In this document: positions 47,931 to 59,480 of the stretch, in pieces
Layout: every line of letters begins with the position of its first letter
Position numbering within the stretch: the first letter of the stretch is position 1
DNA from: Protopterus annectens
Taxonomy: Eukaryota > Chordata > Ceratodontiformes > Protopteridae
Assembly (NCBI RefSeq): GCF_019279795.1
Contig: NC_056743.1
Coordinates: 872,382,978 to 872,446,977, forward strand
Direction of reading: 5' to 3'
Length of the DNA stretch: 64,000 bases
Made by a program: the position numbers and the translations under genes
Notes under the pieces: generated by a model
Databases searched by the model: none
What the model was told of the DNA's origin: nothing
Seen by the model: the letters and a program-made list of their open reading frames with translations, nothing else

Positions 47931-47989
47931 GATTTGCATAAAATCAGTTTATATTTTAAGGTGAGTGAGTGCGACTCTGCATGCATGTT

Positions 47990-48730
47990 GGAGGGTACGG
48001 CTGTCAAAGCTCACCCCCTGGCGTCGCCCTTCCTTCGCACACAGAATCTGCTACACTTGAATGTAAAAGTGTATTTGCCCGAGGGGATAAAATACCCCGC
48101 CCCCATTAGCAAGAAACCAAGCACTGTCTCCCTTATCGTCGTGTTATTAAGCCAAATATGTCAGACGAAACTGATACTGAGTTCTCAAACACAAGTAGTT
48201 AAACGCTATTCTTGGTATAGACAATAAAAGGTTTGTCTATCACTACAGTCCTACTGTTTTCCCAACTTTTTTTAAAATTCTTACTTAGCTGAGTGCCAGG
48301 AAGAAAAATCCATTTACCTTTCTAACTAAACTTAGTACACATACTACTATCTTGATCAGAGTCGAATCTACCCTTTTGCATGCATAACAAACTACCACAG
48401 TAGGGGTCCACGCAGTTTCAAGACTCTGCAACCCGGACCCTTTGAAATAAGCCAATCTATTTTAATGATTGCTTCGGCGAGGCAACTTCAAAGGCAGCCG
48501 CAGCCTGCACTTCCGATTGGCTGAGAGACAGCCAAAAAGTTGCCTCAGATGTGAAGTGGGGGTTGTACAGAGGAAAGCGGCAGAGCGCTTCTCGGTGAGG
48601 GCACAACGAGGAGAGCGCGAGGCAGGAAGCGGCACGAGCGAGGCAATTCCAGTCCGGGCTGAGGCTACCGTACCCACTACGTTAGGTACTAACATATTAA
48701 CCAACTCCAGGATTCACTGGCTCACACCCA
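47990..48730 (+). promoter_or_regulatory. sp5l: sp5l promoter region and 5' UTR
   Basis: This stretch precedes the first sp5l exon and is the most CpG-rich in the window (about 48470-48680, CpG roughly every 13 bp by eye). Candidate sites are TCF/LEF-type CTTTGAA at 48440-48446, TTCAAAG at 48487-48493 and TCAAAG at 48004-48009; CCAAT at 48452-48456 and its reverse ATTGG at 48516-48520; and a GC box CCCCGCCCCC at 48095-48104. Sp5-class genes are known direct Wnt/beta-catenin targets and SP factors bind GC boxes, so the sites fit. The transcription start cannot be placed from sequence. Confidence 0.5.
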
Positions 48731-48784
48731 ATGGCAACGCTTGCAGTGCACAGAGGAGATAATATTCTACAAGCGTTTTTACAG
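48731..48784 (+). CDS. sp5l: sp5l exon 1, N-terminal 18 codons
   Basis: ATG GCA ACG... encodes MATLAVHRGDNILQAFLQ, which closely resembles the N-terminus of Sp5 (human MAAVAVLRNDSLQAFLQ). It stops at exactly the same exon boundary, in phase 0. The exon ends CAG and is followed by a strong donor GTACGT at 48785. In the Sp5 subfamily this tiny first coding exon is typical. The conserved LQAFLQ ending joined to exon 2, which starts DRTPSSSP, restores the family sequence LQAFLQDRTPS across the splice. It is too short to be found by open-frame length alone. Confidence 0.93.
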
Positions 48785-49326
48785 GTACGTTGTGTGTGCC
48801 AGTCATTTAGATTATTTTCACCACAGACTAGAATTAAATTACAATTACAGTACCGCAGAAAATGAAACGTTTTAGCTGAAGGTGGAAAAATTTTACTGCA
48901 GTTTGAAACAAACATATTTTTCTGGTAATCGGTGTTGATTCTGTTATCTAAGGATGATTTGAAGACCAAACAAGGAAATGAAGTTGTAATTTATATTTAT
49001 TATATGTGTTTGTTTTACTTTAGCGTTACGAATCCAAAGTCTGAGATGAGTTCAGAATTCTCCGGACTGTTTCTCCATGGTTTTGTTTATTATGCACATT
49101 ACTGTCACTTCGGGGAGCAACCTAGCTCATTTTTTTTTGTTCATTTAAACTGAGCGTAGGAAGGATGCTATAATGCATATCTGTAAGTCAGATATTAGCA
49201 GATTAATGGTTGTAAAGGTCTGGCAAGTCGTTATTTTGTGCGAATATTTAGGTACTGATATTTCTTTTTGGCTGGAGTATGTTCAAGGTTATGAGTCTAT
49301 GTTTCGAGTATTTCACCGTTGCCTTG

Positions 49327-49618
49327 GCATACCTGGTCTCAACTGCCCAGAACTTTGCCGAAGGTCCCGATTTTAGTTCGCATCTTGCCCTGTCTTTGGT
49401 ATTTGTTTTACTTCCTGATACATCCTTAAGGATTTGCAGCCAGTCGGGCATTAGTGTCACACACTATTTTCAGAAAATGCATGCTGATGCAAACTTTGTT
49501 CTGAACTCAAGTGGGGTGGGATAATATTTAAAAGTTATCGCCGATTTGAAGCCTTTGTTCTCTCATTATTTTTGGCTTTGTCCAGAATTGTTTGAGCAGA
49601 GAACTTGAGAAGTATGTG
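49327..49618 (+). mobile_element. MITE family M1 copy
   Basis: Starts GCATACCTGGTCTCAACTGC and ends CTTGAGAAGTATGTG, so its ends are imperfect inverted repeats. It contains the M1 blocks TTCAGAAAATGCATGC and GGCTTTGTCCAGAATTGTTT. Confidence 0.65.
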
Positions 49619-49649
49619 TCGAGATGTACAAATTCGTTAATGGGCTCTA

Positions 49650-50027
49650 TCCCCCCCCCCCCCCCCCCAGTAGGGTTGCCAGCTTTTCAAATGCCCAAAG
49701 TGGGACAGTTTTGGTACAAACGTCAGATGTGGCAGACCGAAACATACCCACGGCCAGTACAAAGGACAGAACTTCACGTAATTGCCTAAATAAAAGCTTA
49801 TTCTTGTAGCATTTTAGTTGCTTATTTTGTTTCTTATAACATTTAGGTGTTTCAGTTACAGAATAACTGTTTTATGCAACTATTACATAAAATATAGGAA
49901 ATAATTTTGTCCTAATATCTCAGGACATTTGCCATTTTTACAAGTTTTTTGCAGGACACAACTGCCCGAAAAAGGACTGTCCCTCGCAAAGTGGGACAGG
50001 TGGTAACACTACCCCCCCCCCCCAGTA
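49650..50027 (+). mobile_element. Small non-autonomous element between poly-C tracts
   Basis: 49673-50011 starts GGGTTGCCAGCTTTTC and ends CAGGTGGTAACACTA. The ends are imperfect inverted repeats (GTTRCCASCT). The word AAGTGGGACAG occurs near both ends. It is flanked on each side by a C-tract followed by AGTA (18 C at 49651-49668; 12 C at 50012-50023), probably the duplicated target. No coding capacity. Confidence 0.55.
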
Positions 50028-50715
50028 AAAAAAATTAGGGAAAAAAAACACACCGTTCGTTCTTTACTCCGAGTTTTATATTCAGAGTTGTTAAAACAGT
50101 AAAGCATAGACTGCACTGTGACAACTGTATGGTTCAGCAACGTAAAACTTTTATGTGTTAATCAAGTTAATGACAGACGGTATCCCGAAAGAAAATTTCC
50201 TGGCTTGCCGGGAGTCGAACTCTGTCTCATGGTAATTGTGATCTAATTACTTTACTTTTGGCATTTAATTCAGTAAATCTCGGTTGCCCTAGTACCAGTT
50301 CAGTTGACTTTCCCATAGGTATAGAATAGACAAGTCAAATACCATGTAAACTATGATACAAATATTGCGTTTTAAAGATGCACCTTTGGGCTTACAGAAT
50401 AACACATGGGGTAAGTGGCAACAAGCCCAACCCAGCAGCAGTATATCTATGAAGTTGTGCCCCATTTGGCCAGCACAATGACGGCTTTATGTCCCAGCCT
50501 AACACCACCTAAATTACAAGGCAAAAGAGATGCATCTAGATTTGTAAGTATACCTTACTCCATATCACTAGTTGATTTATTTGAATGCTCTTCAAATGTA
50601 ATAGGCATCTTCACCAGTAGAAAGGCTAGCTTCTGTCAAGAGTTTCAAATTACAGCAGTCTCTCAAGTAAAGTCAGAAAGGCTTACATTTACATGTAAAT
50701 CGCTTACTTTTCAAT
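50028..50715. other. No gene recognised
   Basis: A 136-codon open frame at 50415-50825 runs into the M1 MITE and shows no family resemblance. I do not consider it a gene. Confidence 0.5.
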
Positions 50716-51013
50716 GCATAACTGTCAACTGTCCAGATTTTCACAAAATGTCCAGATTTTTGCCTCATATTTTTGGTCTGTTCCTCATAACATTTATGGT
50801 TTTCTGGCAAATCATTGAGGATTGAAGTCAGTAAATGATAGCTGTTAGAGTTTCATACTTCATATCCTTCAGAAAATGTATGCAAACACATTCTAGCAAC
50901 TTTCTAAGTTTATAAGAGTAATATTTAAAATCTGTCCCTATTTTGGAGATTTTATCACCCCTTTAATTTTAACTTTGTCCAGATTTCTTGTGCTAAGGGG
51001 TTGAGAGGTATGC
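50716..51013 (+). mobile_element. MITE family M1, best-preserved copy
   Basis: 298 bp, starting GCATAACTGTCAACTGTCCA and ending GTTGAGAGGTATGC. The right end reverse complemented (GCATACCTCTCAAC) matches the left end, giving a TIR of about 15 bp. The inner blocks (CTCATATTTTTGG, AAATCATTGAGGATTGAAGTC, CTTCAGAAAATG, TTTGTCCAGATTTC) define the family. Confidence 0.7.
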
Positions 51014-53470
51014 CAATGTATTAGCTCACCCCCCCCCAAAAAAAAAAAAATAACTGCATACCTTTGTTCTCCGTAATGAAGAAATTGTTTCATTGACCAC
51101 GGTATTGATTCTTCGTATTTCAGTCTGTGGGTCTGGAAAGGGGGGATGCCACTGTTACAATTTTTTTCACCTATTAATCCCCAAACAGGCTGGGTAAAAC
51201 TTTTCAGAATCCAGCCCACCCAAACAAAAACTTAAAAGTGCTTTATGCTATGGTTCCAGCCCAGCATGGGGGAGTTGGGCTGTGTGAAGTGTAGCTCAAA
51301 ACCTAAGGTGCCATGTTTTGCACAGATAATGCAAAGGTAAGTAGAGCAATAGTTTGTTGGTCATTGCTGTCCTTTTGTATACTTACGGTTGTATATAAAA
51401 CAAGTGAGGCATTTGGGGTGTGTGTTTGTTTACTATGCCTTCCCATTTACTTTTTATTTATTGACATTTGTTTACTGGGAAAGTCCGGCTGAGCACAGGT
51501 GCCCTTTTACAATGAATGGCTAGAGAGAAAGCTCCAAGGTGTCATATTCAATGCAATCAAGGTTTACAATAACAAATTTTATAATGCAGTTTCAGTAAAT
51601 AAAAGACACGATAGTATAATAAAATTTGTATCGCTATTCACAAAGACTTCCTCTCTGCTGACTTTTCTGTGAGCAAATGTTACGTTTATAAATCTTGTAT
51701 TGAGTCTTTACAGATAGAAGAGTGGTGTATATGATAGGCAGGAGTAATCTAAAACAGAGTAGAGTGCGATGTTAGAGGAGATAAGCGAGTTTGACTGTTT
51801 AACAGAGAAGTAGTGATGAATCAGTAATTTGGTTGTGCTAATCAGATGAAGGTATAGCAGTTTGAGAAGTACAATAAAGTGAGATATTTGGTAGGGGACA
51901 AGCAGGGTAAGTGATTTAGTGCTTTAAATGGAGGTATAAGAAAGGTAATGAATTGTGTTAGACGGCTATGTCCCAGCTGAGGAGCAGGCACAAAGCCAGG
52001 AAGCAGAGAGGAAGTCTTTTAGTAATGGTTTGTAAAAGTGAAAGTGTGTGATAGAGTAAAATTCCTGTATCAATCAGGTCTAAGTTCTAGCTACACTATT
52101 GGAATAGGAGACTGACCTGAGCAGACCTTTGTGGTTTCTAGATGATAAAACAGTTATTTATTATTTGACCAAAGGAGGCGATTTGGAAGATAGTATTGGA
52201 GTAACGGTCTAATTGCTGGGCGGGCAGATTGGGTATGGGTGATTTAATGAGTTAGGGTGAGCTGAGTATAACATAGAAGGTGAGAAAGCTCAAGCCAGTT
52301 AAGGTTTTTTTTTACCTTTTTGCATTTGTGCATTGTGTGCTTGTCTACACTGGACAGAAAAGTTTACCAGTACAGCTGCTCAAATTCTACATTTTCAACT
52401 TAGTGTCATGTGCACTATTAGGACAGTAATGACCATCAGTCCATTTGTTTCCAAGGCTTGATTAGATGTTAAGTGGCGACCTGCCCACAGCATATGGCCA
52501 TTAACTCTGGGAACTGCCTTTGAAAAGTGGAAACTTTCAAGTGAGCAGACATCCAGTGTTACAATTTCTTACAGGTTTTCAGGTATCACGGCACAACCAA
52601 AGAACAGCTTTAACTTGTCCATGATTAATTATCCTTCTAATATTTAATGCATTTGTTATTGTTTTTATTCTCCTTCAAGCCTGGGATTTTAAAGTTGTGA
52701 AGGACATCTTTGGTCTTGCAGAACACCTGGCAGCAGTCTCTGTCCCTGTTAAATTCAGCCAAGTAAACTAGTACTAAATGGAAGGGGATAATTTTGTTAT
52801 CCCTCCAGATATCTCTGCCAAAATAGGACAAAAACTGTAGTTTTAACCAGTGAATCTTGAAATATGTACTGACAGCATGTACATAATACCTGCGGTGGGC
52901 TATGCTGACTTGAGGATGGCCTTGCCCTTTCTTTTCTGTTGCTATAAATTGTTTTTGCTGTGTTCTTCTCCAATCACAGCCTCAGTAGTCTATTCTGGAT
53001 GTTGTCTTTTCTGTGAGTAAATGTTTTCCCACATCATTATTTAACAAATGTACAGATAAAGCCATATGATAATATTAATTTAAATTGGGGAAAAATAATA
53101 CAAATGCATGCATTTTTATGAAGCGGTAATAAACTATTCCACTGTACAATATCAAACAGAAGTGCTAACAAAATGGCACACAAGAAATTGGAGAGGCAGA
53201 ATGGTGCTTGTCAGTCATAAACATTGTTTTCTGTAGTAAACAACAGTATTGTTTGAATACATGACTCATCAGATGTACCATCATTGTAGCTGCCTTCTAT
53301 TTTTTTTTTCTGGCCATTTTCCATACAGATTTCCTGTGTACCTTTGAGTATACCTTCATATCCACCATCTGTGCAAAAAGGTCAACACAAGCATCCTTCA
53401 TTCTTTTTGTGAATAAATGTTTGCAAACAGATGCATGCTTACACATGTGCAAGCATATATACAAATGCAA
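51014..53470. other. No gene recognised; poly-C/poly-A run at the left edge
   Basis: A run of C followed by 13 or so A lies at 51029-51050. Beyond that no coding, RNA or classifiable repeat is recognised. Confidence 0.5.
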
Positions 53471-53473
53471 TGT

Positions 53474-53474
<1 letters not shown>

Positions 53475-53522
<48 letters not shown>
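53475..53522. repeat. CA microsatellite
   Basis: Uninterrupted CA run of about 48 bp. Confidence 0.97.
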
Positions 53523-53525
<3 letters not shown>

Positions 53526-53529
53526 AGTT

Positions 53530-55967
53530 CTGTGTATGTTGGTACCCAAAACATATTTTTGTCTTTCGTTATATTTGTTGCATATTTTCTTGTGGGTGTG
53601 GGAATGAACAAGGGGCTTTCATGTAGCTAGGCAACTTACTCAAAAATCATATACCATACTGGAACAGGTTATGGGCATTCAGGGAGTTTGAAGAGTGGCA
53701 TAGAAATCTGGTGAAGAGTGAAAGCAAAAGTCCAGAAACTCACTTCACATATGCTGCAATCAGCTAAAATGTGGAGAAAAGGAAACACTTGTTTGTGCAT
53801 ATGAAGTGTTTCTTTTCTCTGACTGTTGATGACCTCAAAGTAGTGTGTTTAAAATGCTGAGTGTACTAGAGGTCGTTTTACCTGGAGAATGCAAGGGGAT
53901 TGCCCCTCCCTGAAAACAATCTGGTGATTTAGAATGGAATACCCCTGTTTCACAGCTGCAAAAATCCAAGACCTGTGGACTGAGATTTTGACTTGCATGT
54001 AGTATTGTGGAGCAACTAGAAATTAAAGTCTTTATTGAGGTTGGCAAACTCATATGCACACCTCACCCTGTGTCCATTACAAGCCTTGCACCTATAGCTA
54101 AGTGGCAGGACTACAGATGTAAATTATGTACCTTGGGTGGTATAGGATATGGCAATTGAATCTTGCATTCAAATTCTAGTACATGCACATTAGTCCAGTG
54201 TGTGTGCCGGGGGATACCACACTGCTGAGCTGTGACTGAAATGTTAAAATGACATCCCATCTTCTGTTTTCGTTTATGTTGAGAATCCTTTGGCAGTTAA
54301 TTAAAAAGAAGAGTTATTTTTTACTCCCAAAACAGCATCATATATGCATAAGTACACATGCATGTATTTGTATAGAGACGGAGAGATGTGAACATTTGTC
54401 ATAAAAAAATATATAAACTTCACGCCTATACATTTAAATTCTAGTGTGTCATGCCTCCCATGTCTTGTGCTGAGACAAATTCTTTCTTTAGCGACGCTTT
54501 GTGTGTTTCCCTATTTTTATAACTATTTTCACCACACCATTATGCCCTGTGCATGAATGGGCACTCTTTTGTGTTTCAGTACTCCCAGCTGTCCTTGAGA
54601 GGAAAACCACAACAGAACGGCAATAATGAAGCCATAGAAAATGACTTATTACAGTTCTAAATGGAAGGGCTGCAGCAGATATTACCAGTTTCATTCACAA
54701 GAATACATGGCTAGTGTTAGAATACAGTACAGTACACATTAAGCTTTTATGATATAAATAAGGCTGAATACCTAGATGTAGAGAACACAAATCTGAATCA
54801 TGAAATTGTTTACATAGAGCACAAAAAATAAGCTTGATGTACGCATTTAATTTTGCTTTAATGACAAACTGTTTTAAACATGTTAAATTAACGGCCCAGA
54901 ATATGTCTAAAGTAATAAAGAATATCTATCTAAATCCATTAATAAATTAATACCCTAATGGTGACATCCTGTCTGTTACCAAGGCACTGGGTTATAAAGG
55001 TGCTTTAGACAACTGCAGTAATATAAATTGTAACTGCTAGGACTAACAGTCTGTCCAAAAGTACCTTATTAGCTAGGCCATTGGAAAGTTGCACACACAA
55101 TTTTTCTTCTGCAAGTTTACACAATTTTACTTTTGCTTTCCATACAAAATCTTCACTTTATTTACGTCCCCCTCTTCATTCACTTTCTAATTTTAATCAG
55201 TTTCTCTCTCACCTACTTATTTAAATTTGCCTTAATGCTGTTTATTTCTCCCACTTCATATGGGAATTCCTGTATGTATTTTACCAGCTTTGTATTAAGT
55301 GATAGTCATACAAGTTGTGTCTATTTTTAACCAATGCTGTCACATTATGTCTAATTTGGTATAATTGTTTAAACTGCAGATTTTTTGTATTTTTGAAGAT
55401 TATAAAAGTTTTGTTCTTAAAATGATTTTGCATTACTTTGGAGCTTTTATCCCTGGGCCTCCACTGAAAATGTGATCGAATGTCAATGAAAAAATAAATG
55501 ACCTTATAATTTAACTAGAAACGTTGAAGCTATTTATCTAGTCCAGTAAACAGAATGGCAGTAAAGCATTGCAGTATATGCTAATGGTAGCCAGAGTGAG
55601 ATTTATTCTGTCCCCAATGTCTGTCATTATTCAGGTTTTGTGTTACGAGTCTGAAAGCATGATTCCAGAGTTAAAGCAGGCAGCCAGGAATGTTTGACTG
55701 ATGATGAAAATTAACAAAATGTATTAGAAAAGCTGAGACTGTCCTACTCACATGTGAGGGCAGTTGACTGGAATTTCCTTGCTATTAACAGTTTATTCTA
55801 AATGCTAATTTACATATAGAAAAAGTCTAAATGACTTGGTGGTTTAAAATGCTAAGTATGTTCAAAGGAGTTAAATTAAGCGACTTCATGCAGTTTGAAG
55901 TGATCTAACTGCATGCTTACATAATGTGAAGAAATCTAGATTAACACCTTTGCTAGTGACCATTTTC
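53530..55967. other. No gene recognised
   Basis: AT-rich intronic sequence without recognised coding, RNA or repeat units. Confidence 0.5.
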
Positions 55968-56328
55968 ATAAAGGCTGTGGCATCACAGAGGATAGTGCTG
56001 TCGCCTCACACCAAGAGGTTCCCCAGTTCACTTCTCAGCTGGGGTGCCTTCTGTGCAGAGTCTGCATGTCCTCCCTGTGTTCACATGGGTTTCCTCCGGG
56101 TGCTCTGGCTTCCTCCCACATTCCAAAGACATGCAGTAGGTGAAATGGACACACTAAATTAACTAAAAGTGTGAGTCTGGATGTATGGTGTGGAAGAACT
56201 ACAGCAGCAGTGTAAACCTTGTCTCTAGATGATTTCCACTGTTGAAGTGACACCCGACTCCTTGTGCAAATATGGGAAAAGGGATTGTGGGTGGATGGAT
56301 GAATGGATGGATTCTTATAAAGGCTGTG
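55968..56328 (+). mobile_element. tRNA-derived SINE with ATGGATGG tail and target duplication
   Basis: 55980-56316 is flanked by ATAAAGGCTGTG at 55968-55979 and 56317-56328 (12 of 12). The head has a tRNA-like part (GTGCTGTCGCCTCACACCA, GAGGTTCCCCAGTTCACTTC). The body is CTGCATGTCCTCCCTGTGTT. The tail has GTGGATGGATGAATGGATGG. The body is shared with the copies at 2216 and 56797, but the tail differs. Confidence 0.8.
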
Positions 56329-56532
56329 TCTTTATCATAGTTTTTAGCAATTTGTTTTTTTTGTTTTTAAGAAGTTTTAGAATTATTTTACAGCTAAATG
56401 CATTGTGTGCATGTGTGTGCATGGGGGGAGGGGGGTCATTAATCACCTCTGCCTGTTTTGCAAAAAAATGAATTTATTAATTAGGCTTCCACTGTAGTTT
56501 GTGCAAAATAAATGGAGTACTCGAATGAATGC

Positions 56533-56535
<3 letters not shown>

Positions 56536-56578
<43 letters not shown>
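56536..56578. repeat. TA microsatellite
   Basis: TA run of about 43 bp followed by GAGA, next to the reversed SINE. Confidence 0.97.
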
Positions 56579-56581
<3 letters not shown>

Positions 56582-56596
56582 AGAGAGAGAGACACT

Positions 56597-56770
56597 CCTG
56601 GTGCATGTCACTCCTGGTGCATGTCTTTGGAGTGTAGGAGTAAACCCACTCTAACGCAGGGAGGGCATGCAGACTCCACACAGTGGGCACCCCTGCCATA
56701 AATCGAACTAGACAACCTTTTGCTGTGAAGCGACGATGCTAATTGCTGCACCACTGCACCGGCCATCTAC
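56597..56770 (-). mobile_element. Reversed partial SINE
   Basis: Reverse complement of the SINE head: GACATGCACC... through the B-box-like region to GGCCGGTGCAGTGGTGCAGC at the - strand start. A 16-bp word (CACTCCTGGTGCATGT) is tandemly repeated at its left edge. It lies head to head with the next copy. Confidence 0.7.
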
Positions 56771-56796
56771 TAATTTTTTTATGAACAGTCTTGTAG

Positions 56797-57075
56797 ATGC
56801 GGTGGTGCGGCGCTTAGCATTGTCATCTCACAGCAAGAGGCTCTCCGGTTAGATTCCCGGCTGGAGTGCCTTCTGTGTGGAGTCTGCATGTCCTCCCTGT
56901 GAGTGACAGAACGTTAAAAGGCATGCAGATAGGTGCGTGAATGTGTGTGTGCCTTTTCTGAAGGTTTGGCACTGGGCTGGCAACTTGACACTGTAAAAAT
57001 CCACTGCCAATCATAAGCGGACCGGTGATCTGCTATGACGACCCTTAACCGGGAAAAGCCGAAAGACTTTTTTTT
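56797..57075 (+). mobile_element. tRNA-derived SINE, complete-looking
   Basis: The head GGTGGTGCGGCGCTTAGCAT and B-box-like GGTTAGATTCCCGG suggest a tRNA origin and internal Pol III promoter. The body and 3' end (GACCCTTAACCGGGAAAAGC, then CGAAAGAC and a T run) match the SINE at 2216-2462. Confidence 0.75.
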
Positions 57076-57659
57076 TGAAGCATCTTACATGAAATGAATC
57101 CACTTTTTCTGAAAATACAGATTACCCAACTATCAACAGACCTAAAAAGTGGGTGTCAGTATAGACCAAGCAACCCCCTCCTCTCAAGGATGAGTGAACT
57201 GATGTACGCCACCACTCCCACCTTCTTGTGTTAGCTCCTTTAACACTCTTGTTACATCTGAACACTGAATGTTCTTTGTGGGTTACTCTTCCAGTTATGA
57301 TATACAGGGATCTGTGCCACTGGCTTAGTCAGACACCTGACAGTCAGTCAAAAGGTAGAAAAGATTCACTGTAAAGAAAGTGGCAGCAGGAGGACAGAGA
57401 GAAGTCTATAAGCTACGACATTACCTGCTGTATTCTTCTACTCTACACCCCTCCCCAATCTTCCTTCATTGCCCAGTATAGTGGAGGAGGAATCAGTTGG
57501 GCTGCTTTTAAATAGAAAAAAAAAATGGTCAAGCGTAACTTTGGACAACTAGGCCTTTCAGAGTGTTTCTAGGAGGTATGGGTTTCACTTCATGCCATTA
57601 AAAAAAAGATTTCCATCTGTATCAAGACCTGAAATATTTATTCTTTTCACTCTTAACAG
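57076..57659. other. No gene recognised
   Basis: Nothing recognised here. Confidence 0.4.
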
Positions 57660-59480
57660 AGTCGTTACTGTGAGGAACAACAGAACGTGTTCCCTTCAGC
57701 CATGAGGGAAAAGATTTTACTCCCAGGCTGTTTTCCATTCCAAGAAAATATATTTTCTTGAAGGTTACAAAATATAGTTGATTCTACAAGCCCTCTTAAC
57801 CCTCATGTGTTCTTAAACCTTATTGATGACATTTAGATCTCAAGGATACCTGCATCCTTATTTTCAAAAGACACAGACAATATTTGAGGTTTGTGGAGGA
57901 GAGGGGAAATGGCATTACCAGCTTGCCTCCTTGCCCTTTGTTTGCTGCTGCATCCAGAGTGTTTACAAATGCCTGACTCTAGTCATACTTCACTGCAGGA
58001 CCAGGGATGTCCACATTTAACCCTACTTGGATGACTGCCTAATCCCGTGAGAAATTGTGGAGGGCACTGGAGTACACTCTAGACTACCTCAGACTTTTTC
58101 TCTTTCTGCTTGAACAAACTGAATTTATGCCCGGCCAGAAAGGTGATCTTTATGGCTGCCCTTTTGGATACCAAAGCAGCAGTTGTCTATTCCAGGAAAG
58201 GGTAGAATCCCTTTTTGCTTTTTTAGGACGTAAGTCATTGGTTATCGTCATTAACTCTTCCTGAGCATTTGGGCTTCATGGCATCTATCATATGCACAAT
58301 GTCATTAGCCGGACTGCATACAACAAACTTTCATTGGTAGCTAAAGAATATACGAGACCAGTATTTTCAGTCCCGGGAACATACTATTTCAGTCTTTCCC
58401 TAAATAAACAGGCACTGGAATTATGGATACACCAAGCAGAGTGAGGGCATGCTGTTCAGACTCATCCCAAGCTAGGCTATAACCATGGGCATCTCGGACA
58501 TGGAATGGGGAGCACATAACAGTGGCTTCAGTGTTTATGGTAGCTGAAATCCCAGGCAAGCTTGGCTGTATTAACATTAAACTAATAATAATAATAACAG
58601 TGGGACAGGCTTCAGGATAGTCTGCAGATGTCATGTGGTATATAAACAGACAATGGGGAACACACTCTTGCCAACTATACAGGCTTAGGAACAGGCACTG
58701 GAGTACAGCATGCAACTGAGAACTGCGTATACAGCTGGACAAGAATGGCTTCATAGATCTCACAAACAGATGGGGTTTACCAAAGGTGGACCTCTTTGCT
58801 TCAAAGAGCATCAAACAACTGATGAAGTTTTGCTCTAGATAGGCTTGAGCAGTGGATGTTTTCTCCTTAGTTTGGATGAGTCTGTTTTTCATTTTTTAAT
58901 CCAGTTATTACTCCCCATGATAGTTCAAATGAAAAGGATTCACCCTCTGGTATTACAGGAGGAACCAGTACCTATAGCAAGCAGAAGTGCCTTTAGCTGC
59001 ATCTGCATAACTGCCTATTGACCCCCTCACACTGGTGTCCAGAACCCCAGTGAAGGAATTCCTGAAGGTCATACCCCACCTGTGCCCACTTAGGAGGATA
59101 ATGTCCGCAGCTTGGCGCTCTGGAGTTAACAAAAAAAAAAAAAAAAAAAAGAATTTAAACCAGCTTTTTCTGCACCTCTGAAATTCCTTACATGGAAAAC
59201 AATATTCCTGATAGCGGTCACCTTACCTGGAAAACAATATTCCTGATGGCGGTCACCTCTAATAAGGTTTCTGAACTATAACCTATCATATGTGCAAACA
59301 GACTGTTCAGCTTTCTCAGTGCATGTCATATTGAGCTTGCAGGACGTCTTGTGATACTTTCTTTAGGAACCTGTCTCCTTAGCTGTCACATCACATTGGC
59401 CATTACATTTAATTTTTCAGCACAGGGAAAAGCCTAGATAATGAGATGTTTGCAGCTCAACTATCTTCCCTTCCTACAAG
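57660..59480 (+). mobile_element. Second DIRS-type relic, in the sp5l intron (fossil)
   Basis: On the + strand the translated frames show PYLDDCLI (RT catalytic box, near 58020), then a WGLPKVDLFASK block with KFCSR and AVDVFSLVW (near 58770-58880). A recombinase-type block LTWKTIFLMAVTSNKVSEL follows near 59220-59270. This is the DIRS order RT, RNase H, tyrosine recombinase. Termini were not found. It is broken in many places and appears as old as, or older than, the copy at 15745. Confidence 0.65.

Noticed and set aside
50415-50825. 136-codon open frame in the sp5l intron
   Set aside because: Its end runs into the M1 MITE and no family resemblance or splice sites support it.
56797-56870. 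Functional tRNA gene
   Set aside because: Only tRNA-like box remnants are present; no acceptor stem or anticodon arm can be folded, and it leads into a SINE body.
58389-58892. 167-codon - strand open frame
   Set aside because: It lies opposite the DIRS relic, whose + strand carries the recognisable motifs.
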